A stretch of 42,174 bases of DNA from a bacterium (GCA_021373025.1 JAJFTL010000058.1:1-42174), one strand, 5' to 3'. Positions 17,334 to 27,581 are shown, counted from the stretch's first letter. Notes: generated by a model not told the origin, from the sequence alone. Program-made: numbers and translations.

Positions 17334-18747
17334 CGAACTTCCCAGAAGCCTGGATCAGTATCGTCGTGCGGTACGCACCCATGTCCTCTCCCCGACCGAA
17401 TACCTGCAGGAAACGCGCGAGGTCATCGAGCAGAATGATCCCCAGGTGCGGGCGTTTCTGCACCTCCGCCTCGATGCCGCAATATCCGAGTCGAAGGCGG
17501 CGAAGAGCTCTTCTCTCCTTGCAGGTGCTCCCATAGCAATCAAGGACAATATCATGATGGCGGGCGAGCCATGCACCTGCGGTTCTCTCATGCTCGAACA
17601 CTACGTCGCTCCGTACACAGCAACAGCGGTACAGGCACTGCTTTCGGCGGGAGCCGTTGTGCCCGGCAAGACCAACCTCGACGAATTCGCTATGGGTTCG
17701 TCCACCGAGAACTCTGCATTCTTCCCCACCCACAATCCTCAAGATCTCTCACGCGTTCCCGGGGGCTCAAGTGGAGGATCGACCGCTGCAGTAGCCGCAG
17801 GGTTTGCTCTTGGAGCCGTAGGGTCGGACACGGGAGGTTCAGTGCGTCAGCCCGCAGCGTTTTGTGGCGTCGTCGGCTTCAAGCCCACCTATGGCCTTGT
17901 CTCGCGGTACGGCCTGGTCGCCTTCGGATCCAGTCTCGACTGTATCGGGCCTATTACACGAAGCGTCCGGGATGCAGCAATCATGCTCAACATCATGGCT
18001 GTCCACGATCCGAGAGATGCCACCAGCCTCAGACACGCTCCTGTCGACTACGAAGCATCACTGCAGCCGTCACTTGCCGGCAAGCGGCTGGGGATCATCC
18101 ACGAGCTGCAGGGACTGGACGTCCAGCCCGAGATTGCCAGAGCAATGGAGGACGCGCGCAGGGCTGCCCTCCAAAGCGGAGCGTCTGTCGTCGAGGTCAG
18201 TGTACCACACATCCTTTCGGCGCTCCCTGCTTACTACATCATCGCCCCTGCCGAGTGCTCAGCGAACCTGGGCCGCTTCGACGGCGTGCGGTATGGCCTT
18301 CACCTTGAGGGCAGAGACATGACAGAGACATACAGCAGAACACGAAATGCCGGATTTGGCTCCGAAGTAAAGCGCCGCATCTTGATCGGCGCCTTCGTCC
18401 TCTCGGCCGGCTACTATGATGCCTACTACAAGAAGGCAACAGATGTCCGCCAGTTGATCACCGACGAGCTCGACCTGGCACTGCAGAGCGCCGATGTCCT
18501 GCTGACACCGACCACGCCAACGACAGCGTTCAAGCTGGGCGCTGTCAGTGATCCACTCGAGATGTACAAGGCTGATGTTTTCACGATCCCCGCGAACCTG
18601 GGCGGGCTTCCAGCCATCTCTTTTCCAGCAGGAACGGACGAGTCCGGTCTTCCGATCGGCCTTCAGCTCATGGGTCCCCGGCTGGGTGATGCAGATCTGC
18701 TCTCAGCGGCCAATGTCCTCTTTACGAGCCTGGGAGGTGCATCATGA
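17326..18747 (+). CDS. gatA: aspartyl/glutamyl-tRNA amidotransferase subunit A
   Basis: The 473-residue glutaminase subunit of GatCAB, an amidase-signature enzyme that supplies ammonia for converting Glu-tRNAGln or Asp-tRNAAsn. The Ser-cisSer-Lys triad is present: Lys73 in AIKDN, Ser148 in GGSSGGS and the nucleophile Ser172 in DTGGSVRQPA. The frame is open from 17263, but the ATG at 17326, with GGGAGGTGAGG upstream and an overlap with gatC, gives the normal family N-terminus. It overlaps gatB by ATGA. Confidence 0.96.
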   Translation: MNSELPRSLDQYRRAVRTHVLSPTEYLQETREVIEQNDPQVRAFLHLRLDAAISESKAAKSSSLLAGAPIAIKDNIMMAGEPCTCGSLMLEHYVAPYTATAVQALLSAGAVVPGKTNLDEFAMGSSTENSAFFPTHNPQDLSRVPGGSSGGSTAAVAAGFALGAVGSDTGGSVRQPAAFCGVVGFKPTYGLVSRYGLVAFGSSLDCIGPITRSVRDAAIMLNIMAVHDPRDATSLRHAPVDYEASLQPSLAGKRLGIIHELQGLDVQPEIARAMEDARRAALQSGASVVEVSVPHILSALPAYYIIAPAECSANLGRFDGVRYGLHLEGRDMTETYSRTRNAGFGSEVKRRILIGAFVLSAGYYDAYYKKATDVRQLITDELDLALQSADVLLTPTTPTTAFKLGAVSDPLEMYKADVFTIPANLGGLPAISFPAGTDESGLPIGLQLMGPRLGDADLLSAANVLFTSLGGAS

Positions 18748-20171
18748 TCACAACAATCGGCTTGGAGATCCATGTTCAACTGGCCACCCGTAGCAAGATG
18801 TTTTGCGGTTGCAGCACGGCCTTCGGTGATGAACCCAACACGCACATCTGCCCCGTCTGCCTTGGCCTCCCCGGTGCACTGCCCGTTTTGAACGCAACAG
18901 CCGTTCAACTCGCCATCGGGATTGCCATGGCGCTGGGCTGTCAGCTTCACGAAGTCTCGGAATTCTCCCGCAAGAACTACTTCTATCCGGATCTCCCCAA
19001 ATCCTATCAGATCACCCAGTACGACCGCCCCATCGCTACGGGAGGATCGCTTCCCATTGCGACTGCAGGTGGCACGCGCGCTATCCGGCTGACACGCGCA
19101 CACATCGAGGAGGATGCAGGCAAGTCCATGCACGCGGCCGATATTACGCTTGGCGGCGAGACGCTGGTGGACTTCAACCGCTGTGGCGTGCCTCTCATCG
19201 AAATCGTGACCGAACCGGATATGCAAAGCGGCGATGAGGCATATGAGTTTCTGCGCAGCCTGCGGCGACTGGTCAGATGGCTGGGCGTGTCCTCCGGCGA
19301 TATGGAAAAGGGGGCTATGCGCTGCGATGTGAATGTTTCCGTCAGTCCAGACCCCTCACGGCACGGAACCAAGGTTGAGATCAAGAATCTCAACAGTTTC
19401 CGGAGTGTCAAGCGAGCCATCGACTACGAGGAACAGCGGCAGGCACAGTGTCTCGCTGATGGAACCCCGATTCCGATGGAAACAAGGCACTTTGACGAGG
19501 CGCTGGGTACCACGGCCCCCATGCGAAGCAAGGAGGCCAGCAATGACTATCGCTACTTTCCTGAACCCGACCTGCCTCTGCTCATGCTGGGCGCGGCAGA
19601 ACTGGCTTCGGTACGGGAACACCTTCCTGAACTGCCATGGGAAATGCAAGCGCGCTTCGAGAGCGAGTTTGGCCTGACCCCGTACGACGCTGCACTGCTA
19701 ACAGAGGAACGCTCCACAGCAGAGTTCTTTCAGCGGACTGTTGTCATCTCTAACAATCCCAGGAAAATAGCCACCTACATGGAAACCGAGGTGGCAAAGC
19801 TCCTGAATGAGCGTGGAAAGACGCTGTCTGAGACCATGCTGACGCCAGAGGCCCTTGCCGGCCTGCTGACCATGGTTGAGAGTGGTATTATCAGCAATAC
19901 TGCATCAAAGGATGTCCTGCCCCTGCTGGTCGACACAGGAGTGACGCCCGATGAAGCCGTCAGGAAGCTTGGGCTGGAACAGGTCTCTGACACCTCTGCT
20001 ATCGAGGAACTTGCACGCCAAGTCATCATAGAAAATGCAGCCCAGGCAGAGCAGTTCAGGAGCGGCAAGGAGGCAGTGCTCGGCTTTCTCGTCGGCCAGC
20101 TCATGAAGAAGAGTAAAGGCAAAGCGAACCCGAAGCTGGCAGGCGAGCTCCTGCGCAAGCTGCTGGGATAA
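18744..20171 (+). CDS. gatB: aspartyl/glutamyl-tRNA amidotransferase subunit B
   Basis: The 475-residue tRNA-binding and kinase/amidotransferase subunit of GatCAB. The N-terminal GLEIHVQL and the zinc-binding CGC...CPVC set are present, as are the DFNRCGVPLIEIVTEPD and MEKGAMRCDVNVS blocks. The C-terminal helical and YqeY-like tail domains complete a normal length. Presence of GatCAB implies that at least one of Gln-tRNA or Asn-tRNA is made indirectly in this organism. Its start overlaps the gatA stop (ATGA). It ends the operon and is followed by a hairpin. Confidence 0.96.
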   Translation: MITTIGLEIHVQLATRSKMFCGCSTAFGDEPNTHICPVCLGLPGALPVLNATAVQLAIGIAMALGCQLHEVSEFSRKNYFYPDLPKSYQITQYDRPIATGGSLPIATAGGTRAIRLTRAHIEEDAGKSMHAADITLGGETLVDFNRCGVPLIEIVTEPDMQSGDEAYEFLRSLRRLVRWLGVSSGDMEKGAMRCDVNVSVSPDPSRHGTKVEIKNLNSFRSVKRAIDYEEQRQAQCLADGTPIPMETRHFDEALGTTAPMRSKEASNDYRYFPEPDLPLLMLGAAELASVREHLPELPWEMQARFESEFGLTPYDAALLTEERSTAEFFQRTVVISNNPRKIATYMETEVAKLLNERGKTLSETMLTPEALAGLLTMVESGIISNTASKDVLPLLVDTGVTPDEAVRKLGLEQVSDTSAIEELARQVIIENAAQAEQFRSGKEAVLGFLVGQLMKKSKGKANPKLAGELLRKLLG

Positions 20172-20176
20172 CCTCA

Positions 20177-20207
20177 GCGGGGATCACCCTGGTGATGCGA
20201 TCCCCGC
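20177..20207. terminator. hairpin between convergent gatB and aldo/keto reductase genes
   Basis: A perfect 9-bp stem, GCGGGGATC pairing with GATCCCCGC, whose loop also contains the self-complementary ACC...GGT. It lies 6 nt after the gatB stop and 35 nt from the end of the converging gene. There is no T-run. Confidence 0.55.
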
Positions 20208-20241
20208 ATGACGAAACATTGCCTCACGAACGAGCAATGGT

Positions 20242-21207
20242 CTACTTGCTCAGCACCTCATCGATAGCCGTCATTGTTGCATCGTCCAAGACGACATCGA
20301 CAGCCTTGACATTCTCGTCGATCTGTTCTGGCCGGGAGGCCCCAATAATCACGCTGCTGATCTCCCGGTGATGGAGGATCCATGCCAGTGCAAGCTGTGC
20401 CATCGAGATGTTGATACCGGCAGCTATTGCGGAAAGCCGCTCAACCTTGGCAACATTGTCCTCAGTCAGGTAGCGCTCCACAAAGTGTCCGAGGTTAGGG
20501 TCCGCAGCTCTGCTTCCCTTTGGCAGCTCCTGGCCCTTCCTGTACTTGCCGGTCAGGACCCCTTCAGCCAGAGGGCTGAAAACGGCTATGCCCAGTCCTT
20601 CCCTGTCACACATGGCCATGACTTCTTTCTCAATATACCTGTTCAACATGTTGTATGCCGGCTGATTGATGGCGATGGGGTTCAGATTCAGTTGTCTGGC
20701 CGTGCTCTGGGCGTCCAGAATCTGGCTTGCACTCCATTCACTAACACCTGCGTACAGTACCTTTCCCTGATGCACAAGGTCATCAAGAGCCCGCATCACC
20801 TCGTCGATGGGTGTCTCCGGATCATAGCGGTGGCAGTAAAAGATATCAACATAGTCGGTACGCAGCCGCTTCAAGCTTGCTTCGCACTGTTCCATGATGT
20901 GTTTTCTGGAAAGCCCTTTGTCGTTCGGTCCCTCCCCCACAGGCCAGAACGTCTTTGTAGCCAGCACATAGGAGGATCTGGCAATTCCCTGCAAGGATCC
21001 TGCCAGCACCTCTTCAGCTGCACCCGGATGCGTCTGCCCAGCTCCATAAACGTCCGCAGTATCGAAGTAATTAATGCCCAAATCATACGCCCGCCTCACG
21101 CACGCATTCGCCTGGTCCTGCCCATAGGCTCCCCCATACGTCAGCCAGCTGCCAAGTGCCACTTCGCTAATCTTGATGCCGTAGCGGCCTATCTTGCGGT
21201 AGTTCAC
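20242..21207 (-). CDS. aldo/keto reductase
   Basis: A 321-residue NAD(P)H-dependent oxidoreductase with a TIM-barrel fold. The catalytic tetrad is complete: Asp49 and Tyr54 (FDTADVYG), Lys85 (LATKTF) and His126 (FYCHRYDP). The sequence is most like the YghZ/voltage-gated potassium channel beta-subunit-like branch (GSWLTYGGAYGQDQA, NMLNRYIEKEVM, YSPLAEGVLTGKY-type region). The substrate cannot be told; small aldehydes such as glyceraldehyde phosphate or methylglyoxal are possible. It is a single gene, 111 nt downstream of smc on the same strand. GGAGGGTC precedes the ATG. Confidence 0.9.
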   Translation of the reverse strand: MNYRKIGRYGIKISEVALGSWLTYGGAYGQDQANACVRRAYDLGINYFDTADVYGAGQTHPGAAEEVLAGSLQGIARSSYVLATKTFWPVGEGPNDKGLSRKHIMEQCEASLKRLRTDYVDIFYCHRYDPETPIDEVMRALDDLVHQGKVLYAGVSEWSASQILDAQSTARQLNLNPIAINQPAYNMLNRYIEKEVMAMCDREGLGIAVFSPLAEGVLTGKYRKGQELPKGSRAADPNLGHFVERYLTEDNVAKVERLSAIAAGINISMAQLALAWILHHREISSVIIGASRPEQIDENVKAVDVVLDDATMTAIDEVLSK

Positions 21208-21318
21208 ATGACCCTCCTGTCGTCCTGGTTTTGATCAATCCCAATAGTATCGTATCACCCCTGTCACGCGAAAAATGAAGCGCATACCTGCGCGGCCACT
21301 CTTGCGAAGCAGGATTCA

Positions 21319-24300
21319 TCAGGAGGCATGAACGGGCACCTCATCACTATCCAGGCGCAGCGATACGACCTTGGAGACCCCGCTCTCCTGCATCGTCACT
21401 CCGTACAGCACGTCCGCCGCCAGCATGGTCTCACGGTTGTGTGTCACGACGAGGAACTGCGAATCCTCTTGCTCACGCAGCAGGCGCGCGAACCTGTGCA
21501 CATTATCTTCGTCCAATGCGTTGTCGACCTCGTCGAGCAGGTAGAACAGGCTGGGCCGTGCCTTGAACAGCGCAAATTGCAGGGCTGCAGCAGTCAGCAC
21601 CTTTTCACCACCCGACAGGAGCTCAAGCGGCTGACGCCGCTTGCCAGGAAGCACGACATCGATGTCGATCCCTGTGAGTTCTCCGTTTTCCTGTCGCACC
21701 AGTCTCGCCTCTCCCCCGTCGAACATCTTGATGAAGTTTTCCTGAAATGCCTTCTCGATCACGGCAAATGTCTCCTCGAAGAGGGTCGAGGCGCGTCGGT
21801 CCAGGTCATCAATCAATGCAAGAAGTTTCGCTCTCGACTGGACAAGATCATCGTCCTGTGCTTTGAGATGGGCGATGCGCTGAGCCAGCTCTTCGCTTTC
21901 GCTGATACTGGCCATGTTCACTGGCTCGAGATTTGTCATGCTGCGGCGCACCTGGTCCATCTCGCTCTGCATCTGCTCTAGACTTTCGCCCGATTCACTT
22001 CTGCCCGCCAGCTGAGCAAAGTCATCTCGAACGGTAAACTGTTCCAGTTTCCCTTTCCCTTCGGCGAGCACAACCTCCAGCTCGCGTACACGCCCCTCAA
22101 GGCGCGTGCGACTGGCACTGACTCCCTCGATCTCAGCTGCCAGCGCACTCACCTCCTCATCCTTGTGGCGCTTCTCGACTTCAAGCTGATCGATGCCCGC
22201 CTGAAGCACGGCCAGTCCATTGTTCTTCTCCTTGAACTGATCGTCCAGAACCCTCATCCGCTGCTCCAGGACCACGCGCTCTGCTCTCACCCGCACAAGG
22301 CCGTCCCGCGATGCCTTGATCTCGGTTCCAAGACTTGCAAGCTGATCCTCGTAGGCCAGTCTCTTCTCCAGAAGTCCCTGGATCCTGCCGGTCACTGAGT
22401 TATGCCTGATCTGCAACGCCTGCACCCGGTCCTTGCCTGCCAGCAGCTCTGCTTCAGCCTTCTGGCGGCCCTTTTCCGCCACGTCCAGAGCTTCACGAGC
22501 CTTGGCCAGCGAGGTTCTGCGGTCTGCCAATGTATCGCGCAGCGGCGCCACTTCCTTCTCCAGTTCAAGGATGCGAGTCCGCGCAGCTTCCAGCCGACTT
22601 GCCCGCTCGTGCTCAACCGCACGGCGGCGCTCTTCCTCCACCACCATCGCCTGTAGGCCTACCTGTGCCTGCTTGAGATCACGTTCCGCCTGTTGTATGG
22701 CGGCCAGCAACGCGCCCCTCTTCTCCCGGGCAGCAACGACACTCCGTTTCTGCTCTTGCGCTCGCTGTACAGCCTCTGAAGCCGCTGACTCGAGTCGTGA
22801 GAGTTCAACCGAATCCTTGCCCACAAGCGAACGCTCAATCGAACCACGAAGTGCCCTCACCACGAATGCACTATCGATAGCAAATCCATCCTCAGTGTAG
22901 ACCTTGTAGAACACATATGGATGCTCGCGAGCGAACAGCAGACCCTCTTCAAGGGATTTCATGACGAAAAGGCGCTGAAGCAGCTGCCTGACAATGGGGG
23001 GAGCATCCTTGGCACTGACCTCTGCAGCTACTGAGGCGGCCAGAACATCCCCCGTACCACCCGGGAACCTCTGCGGCACATGCCGCATGGCTAGACTGGC
23101 CTGTCCTGTGCTGCGGATCGATGCCGCAAGAGCATCACCCGACGCGTCACTGAGCTGTACCACCAGCTCCTCCCTCAAGAGTTGCAGCAGCAGAGGCCTG
23201 CGTTCACCCAAGTCAACCACGTCGAGTACGCGGCGAACCGTAGACCCATTTCGTATCTGAGCCTCCAGGCTTGCCACAAAGGCTGCTGCATTTCGAAGAG
23301 ACGTGCGGTACGATTCCGCTTGCGCCAACTTGTCGCGGCTCTCAACTTCCAGGGCATTCTGTTCCTGTTCACTCACTAGAAGCTCGCGCGATGCTTCCTC
23401 GGACCCAGCGCGCAGGTCGCGGAGCCGTGCCTCGGTCGCTTCCACGCGATCGTGCGCTGCACGGAGCTGGTCCTCGGTTCCATGAGGCTCTTCGCGTCCA
23501 TCGCCTGAGATGGCCTGTTCAACGGTCTTGCGCTTTTCATCCAGCTCGAACTGCAGCGGATTGAATCTCCCAAACAGCTGTCGGACCTCAGCCTCCAGCT
23601 GCACGACCTCAGCCTGCAACCGGGTGAGGCCTTTGCGCTTCTCTTCAACGCTCTGAACTAACTGGTCATAGGCATGCTGCTCAGCAGACAGTTCCGCTCC
23701 CGCCCGAGCCTCCTCGGCCCTCAGCTGCTCAATGGTTGCTCCCGTTTCAGCAGCGAGCCGAGCCGTCTGCTCCCTGCTAGCGTCCCAGTCCTGCTCCTGC
23801 CGTATCAGCCTCGACTCTTCAGCTGCCAGGTACTTTGCCTTCTCGCGGACTGAAACCAGCTCCTTTTCCAGGCGATACGCATCCTCTCGCGCCTCGCTGA
23901 GAGCAGTTGCCTTCTCGCGGAGAGACGCCGCAAGTTTGCGCTGCGCTACCTGGAGATCGTCATGAGCCGCCTGTCTGCTATTCAGGCTGCCAATGACTTC
24001 AGCCATCTTGTCCTGTGCCTCGGCAAGCCGAGCCGTGGCACGCTCCTGCTCACGCAGCACCGAGCGGTACCGGGCGTAGGCAATGTCCAGATCGAGATCA
24101 TGGAGCCTCGCCTGGTAGCCAACATACTCGCGTGCCGCTGCAGCCTGCTGGGCGAGATGCGCATAGTTGCCGTTCAGCTCCGTCATCAGATCCTCAACCC
24201 GCGCAATGTTCACACGCGTCTCTTCCAGCTTGATGAGCGTATCCCTCTTGCGCTGCTTGTACTCGGAAACGCCTGCCACCTCTTCGAACAGCGTCTTTCG

Positions 24301-24768
24301 CTCCTCCGGCTTCATCGTGAAGATGCGACTCATCTCGCCCTGTCCGATGAACGGATAGTGACGAAATCCAAGTCCTGTCGACGTCAGCACTGCTTCCACG
24401 TCACGTAGCTGAACGCTCTTCCCATCGATAAGAAAATCCGATTCCTTGGAACGAAAGATGCGCCGCGCCACGGTAACAGTGTCACCTCCCGTGCCAAACA
24501 CATCTCCCGGATTGTTGAACACGACCTCGGCCTCGGCATAGCTGACCGGCCGGCGAGTCGCACTGCCGGCAAAGATGAGGTCCAGCATCGACCGGGCACG
24601 GAGCGTGCGCAGGTTCTGCTCACAGAGAGTCCACCGCAGTGCATCCACCAGGTTGCTCTTGCCGGATCCGTTGGGCCCTACAATGGCAATGATCGGATAT
24701 GACAGTTCTAGTGTGGTACTCTGCTCAAAGGTTTTGAACCCCTGGATATGAAGGGATTTCAGATACAT
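21319..24768 (-). CDS. smc: chromosome segregation ATPase SMC
   Basis: The 1149-residue condensin ATPase that compacts and helps segregate the chromosome. It has Walker A GPNGSGKSN (31-39), two very long Glu/Arg/Ala-rich coiled coils, a central hinge near residues 490-640, and a C-terminal ATPase half with the signature LLSGGEK and Walker B LFYLLDEVDNALDEDN. Reading is open up to 24870 from a TTG, but the promoter lies inside that extension. The ATG at 24768 gives the canonical MYLKSLHIQGFKTF start. Partner genes scpA and scpB are not in the window. Confidence 0.96.
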   Translation of the reverse strand: MYLKSLHIQGFKTFEQSTTLELSYPIIAIVGPNGSGKSNLVDALRWTLCEQNLRTLRARSMLDLIFAGSATRRPVSYAEAEVVFNNPGDVFGTGGDTVTVARRIFRSKESDFLIDGKSVQLRDVEAVLTSTGLGFRHYPFIGQGEMSRIFTMKPEERKTLFEEVAGVSEYKQRKRDTLIKLEETRVNIARVEDLMTELNGNYAHLAQQAAAAREYVGYQARLHDLDLDIAYARYRSVLREQERATARLAEAQDKMAEVIGSLNSRQAAHDDLQVAQRKLAASLREKATALSEAREDAYRLEKELVSVREKAKYLAAEESRLIRQEQDWDASREQTARLAAETGATIEQLRAEEARAGAELSAEQHAYDQLVQSVEEKRKGLTRLQAEVVQLEAEVRQLFGRFNPLQFELDEKRKTVEQAISGDGREEPHGTEDQLRAAHDRVEATEARLRDLRAGSEEASRELLVSEQEQNALEVESRDKLAQAESYRTSLRNAAAFVASLEAQIRNGSTVRRVLDVVDLGERRPLLLQLLREELVVQLSDASGDALAASIRSTGQASLAMRHVPQRFPGGTGDVLAASVAAEVSAKDAPPIVRQLLQRLFVMKSLEEGLLFAREHPYVFYKVYTEDGFAIDSAFVVRALRGSIERSLVGKDSVELSRLESAASEAVQRAQEQKRSVVAAREKRGALLAAIQQAERDLKQAQVGLQAMVVEEERRRAVEHERASRLEAARTRILELEKEVAPLRDTLADRRTSLAKAREALDVAEKGRQKAEAELLAGKDRVQALQIRHNSVTGRIQGLLEKRLAYEDQLASLGTEIKASRDGLVRVRAERVVLEQRMRVLDDQFKEKNNGLAVLQAGIDQLEVEKRHKDEEVSALAAEIEGVSASRTRLEGRVRELEVVLAEGKGKLEQFTVRDDFAQLAGRSESGESLEQMQSEMDQVRRSMTNLEPVNMASISESEELAQRIAHLKAQDDDLVQSRAKLLALIDDLDRRASTLFEETFAVIEKAFQENFIKMFDGGEARLVRQENGELTGIDIDVVLPGKRRQPLELLSGGEKVLTAAALQFALFKARPSLFYLLDEVDNALDEDNVHRFARLLREQEDSQFLVVTHNRETMLAADVLYGVTMQESGVSKVVSLRLDSDEVPVHAS

Positions 24769-24810
24769 GTCGCGCGTGTTCTCCAGCTCAAAAAGGTAGC
24801 ATACAGTCGA

Positions 24811-24838
24811 AGTATACCCCGGTTCCTGCCTGTGGCAA
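24811..24838 (-). promoter_or_regulatory. smc promoter
   Basis: On the minus strand TTGCCA (24833-24838), 16-bp spacer, TATACT (24811-24816). It is about 43 nt upstream of the chosen ATG and back to back with the valS promoter; the two -35 elements are 25 bp apart. Confidence 0.65.
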
Positions 24839-24863
24839 TGAGGCCCAAAGAGGCTCAGTTCAA

Positions 24864-24891
24864 TTGACAAGCCACGCCCTCCGCCTATACT
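24864..24891 (+). promoter_or_regulatory. valS-folC-rnf promoter
   Basis: TTGACA (24864-24869), 16-bp spacer, TATACT (24886-24891): the strongest match to a housekeeping sigma promoter in the window. It supports the valS start at 24921 and rules out the longer frame starting at 24864. Confidence 0.8.
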
Positions 24892-24920
24892 TAAACGATA
24901 TCTCCCTGGAGGTTTACGCG

Positions 24921-27557
24921 ATGACTCCGATCGAGCTGGATCCGTTGTACGATGCTACAAAGCACGAGGAGCAGGTGTACAATCTGTGGGTTAGTCAGGC
25001 TGCTTTCCACTCGGAGCCCAATCCGGACAAAACACCGTTCGTCGTCATGATGCCACCCCCGAATGTCACGGGATATTTGCACATCGGTCATGCTCTCAAT
25101 ATGACGCTTCAAGACATCGCAGTCCGCTATAAGCGCATGAAGGGCTTCGAAACCCTCTGGCTGCCCGGCATGGACCACGCGGGCATCGCGACGCAGGCGG
25201 TCGTAGAACGCCAGCTAAAGGAACAAGGACTCACAAAGGAAGGACTGGGGCGCGAGGAATTCGTCAAGCGTATCTGGGAGTGGAAAGACAGATACGGAGG
25301 CATCATCCTGTCTCAGCTGAAGAAGCTTGGCGTCTCCGCTGACTGGGATCGCCAGCGCTTCACCCTTGATGAGCCCTATGAGCGCGCGGTTAAGACTGCT
25401 TTTGTCCACTACTATGACAAGGGCCTCCTCTACAAGGGTCAGCGTATCACCAACTGGTGTCCCCATTGCCATACGGCCATCTCCGACATCGAGGTCACCT
25501 ACGCTAACGAGAAGGGACATCTCTGGTACGTTCGCTACCCGTTTGCTGATGGCTCCGGGTTTGTCACGATTGCAACAACGCGCCCCGAGACTATTCTTGC
25601 GGATGCTGCGGTCGCCGTCAATCCGGCTGATCCCCGCTACACCAGCATCATCGGCAAGGAAGTCATCGTCCCCGTTGCCAATCGGAACGTGCCTATCATC
25701 GCTGATGAGGCTGTCCTGATCGATTTTGGTACAGGTGCGCTCAAGATTACTCCCGGGCATGATCCGACCGATTTCGAGGTTGGGGAACGGCATAATCTGC
25801 CCAGCATGGCCGTCATTGGTCTTGACGGCCTCATGAATGACAATGCTCTGCATTTCAGGGGCATGACCGCACTTGCTGCTCGGGACCGGATCGTGGCAGA
25901 GATCGACGCCCTGGGGCTGCTGGAGAAAGTTGAACCCTATGAACACAGTGTCGGGCACTGCTCGCGCTGCAACTCCATCATTGAGCCCATCGTCACGGAC
26001 CAGTGGTATCTCCGCATGAAGGAACTGGCCGCCAGAGCGCTTAGGGCTGAACGGGATGGGAAAGTGGAAGTCCTGCCTGTCAAGTGGCGAAAAGTCTATG
26101 AGGGATGGCTGGAAAACATCAATGACTGGTGTGTTTCCCGACAGCTCTGGTGGGGACATCGCATTCCGGTCTACCACTGTGAAGATTGCGATGAAACGAT
26201 CGTTGCGGTCGATGCACCCCAGACATGTCCGACGTGTGGCGGCACACATATCACGCAGGAATCAGATGTCTTGGACACGTGGTTCAGTTCTGCGCTATGG
26301 CCGTTTGCAACGCTGGGCTGGCCGGAGCAGACTCCCGCGCTCCGCTACTATTACCCAACGTCGCTGCTGATCACTGGCTATGACATCATCTTCTTCTGGG
26401 TTGCCCGTATGGTCATGTCGGGCCTCGAGTTCATGGATGACGTTCCCTTCCACACCGTCTTCATCACAGGGCTGGTGCGTGACGAGCAGGGACGGAAAAT
26501 GAGTAAGTCGCTCAAGAACCAGGTCGATCCTCTGGATCTCATCAGTACCTATGGCACAGATGCGCTGCGCTTCACAATGGCCTCGCTGTCCACCTACGGA
26601 GGACAGGACATTCTCCTCTCCGAGCAGAAGCTGCTGTCTTCCCGTAACTTCATCAACAAGCTGTGGAATGCTACGCGGTTCGTTGCCACGAACGTGGATG
26701 TGGCCGGGGCGCTGGCTGGCACGCGTCCATCGAGCGATGAGCTTGGACTGTTTGACCGCTGGATCCTGACGCGCCTCGAAGGCGCAACGCACGATGTGAC
26801 CGCCAAGATGGACATCTATGACTTTGGCGAAGCTTCGCACCTTCTCTACGAGTTTGTCTGGGGCGACTTCTGCGACTGGTACATTGAGCTGTCGAAGATC
26901 CCTCTCCGTGATGAGGTCAAGGCACCTGCAACCCGCTGGGTACTGGCATATGTGCTGGAAAACATTCTGCGCCTGCTCCATCCGTTTGTCCCGTTCGTGA
27001 CTGAAACAATCACACAGCAGCTCTATAACGGTGACCATCTGATCATGACCGCAGCCTACCCGGAGGCCGACGGAATGCTGACCTATGAGAAAGACGCAGC
27101 CCAGGCAGACTTCCTCATCGGATTCATCAAGGCTGTTCGCAACCTCAAGGCAGTTTTCGGCCTTCCACCTACCGAAAAGCAGAGCATTCTAGTCCTCGGT
27201 CAAACAGATGACGTCGGTGCGATCATGGCAAACGCGGAAGCGATCAAGTTTGTCGGACGGTTTGCCGACATCGGCACTGAACTGGATCCGGCCCAGCGCT
27301 ACATCAAAGGCGCATATGGGACGATGCAGATGATGATCCTGGCCAAATCAGACTTTGACGTTGAAGCCGAGCTCAAGGTTGTCAGGAACAAGCTCGAACT
27401 CCTGCACGCAGAGGCGGTCAAGATCGAGAGCCGCCTGAACAATCAGGACTTCGTTGCGCGTGCGCCAGCGGACGTGGTTGACAAAGATACGCAGAAGCTG
27501 GAAGACCTCAAGGCCGAAGAACGCCTGCTGAGTGACTTCTTGAACAAGCAGGGCTGA
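24921..27557 (+). CDS. valS: valyl-tRNA synthetase
   Basis: An 878-residue class Ia synthetase of standard length that charges tRNAVal. HIGH is at residues 54-57 (PPPNVTGYLHIGH) and KMSKS near residue 526 (GRKMSKSLKNQ). The editing domain, the CEDCD...CPTCGG zinc knuckle and a C-terminal coiled-coil arm (last 70 residues) are all present. The ATG at 24921 has CTGGAGGTTTACGCG upstream. It is the first gene of a run that continues through folC and the rnf genes with gaps of 24 nt or less. I see no T-box leader: the transcript's leader is only about 20 nt. Confidence 0.96.
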   Translation: MTPIELDPLYDATKHEEQVYNLWVSQAAFHSEPNPDKTPFVVMMPPPNVTGYLHIGHALNMTLQDIAVRYKRMKGFETLWLPGMDHAGIATQAVVERQLKEQGLTKEGLGREEFVKRIWEWKDRYGGIILSQLKKLGVSADWDRQRFTLDEPYERAVKTAFVHYYDKGLLYKGQRITNWCPHCHTAISDIEVTYANEKGHLWYVRYPFADGSGFVTIATTRPETILADAAVAVNPADPRYTSIIGKEVIVPVANRNVPIIADEAVLIDFGTGALKITPGHDPTDFEVGERHNLPSMAVIGLDGLMNDNALHFRGMTALAARDRIVAEIDALGLLEKVEPYEHSVGHCSRCNSIIEPIVTDQWYLRMKELAARALRAERDGKVEVLPVKWRKVYEGWLENINDWCVSRQLWWGHRIPVYHCEDCDETIVAVDAPQTCPTCGGTHITQESDVLDTWFSSALWPFATLGWPEQTPALRYYYPTSLLITGYDIIFFWVARMVMSGLEFMDDVPFHTVFITGLVRDEQGRKMSKSLKNQVDPLDLISTYGTDALRFTMASLSTYGGQDILLSEQKLLSSRNFINKLWNATRFVATNVDVAGALAGTRPSSDELGLFDRWILTRLEGATHDVTAKMDIYDFGEASHLLYEFVWGDFCDWYIELSKIPLRDEVKAPATRWVLAYVLENILRLLHPFVPFVTETITQQLYNGDHLIMTAAYPEADGMLTYEKDAAQADFLIGFIKAVRNLKAVFGLPPTEKQSILVLGQTDDVGAIMANAEAIKFVGRFADIGTELDPAQRYIKGAYGTMQMMILAKSDFDVEAELKVVRNKLELLHAEAVKIESRLNNQDFVARAPADVVDKDTQKLEDLKAEERLLSDFLNKQG

Positions 27558-27581
27558 CTGCGGCACCTCGTGGAATCTCGC

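Noticed and set aside
20368-21234. 288-codon plus-strand frame over the aldo/keto reductase
   Set aside because: Antisense to a gene with a full catalytic tetrad; no start signal.
21328-21981. Long open frame on the plus strand (217 codons) inside smc
   Set aside because: It is antisense to the strongly conserved SMC ATPase head (LLSGGEK, LDEVDNALDE), and has no Shine-Dalgarno or family resemblance.
24769-24870. N-terminal extension of smc from a TTG at 24870
   Set aside because: The smc promoter (24811-24838) lies inside the extension, and homologues start with MYLKSL-type sequence at 24768.
24892-24920. T-box riboswitch ahead of valS
   Set aside because: The predicted leader is only about 20 nt, far too short for a T-box.
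25215-26249. 344-codon open frame on the minus strand inside valS
   Set aside because: Antisense to valS; its length follows from the codon bias of the real gene. No promoter, no recognisable domain.
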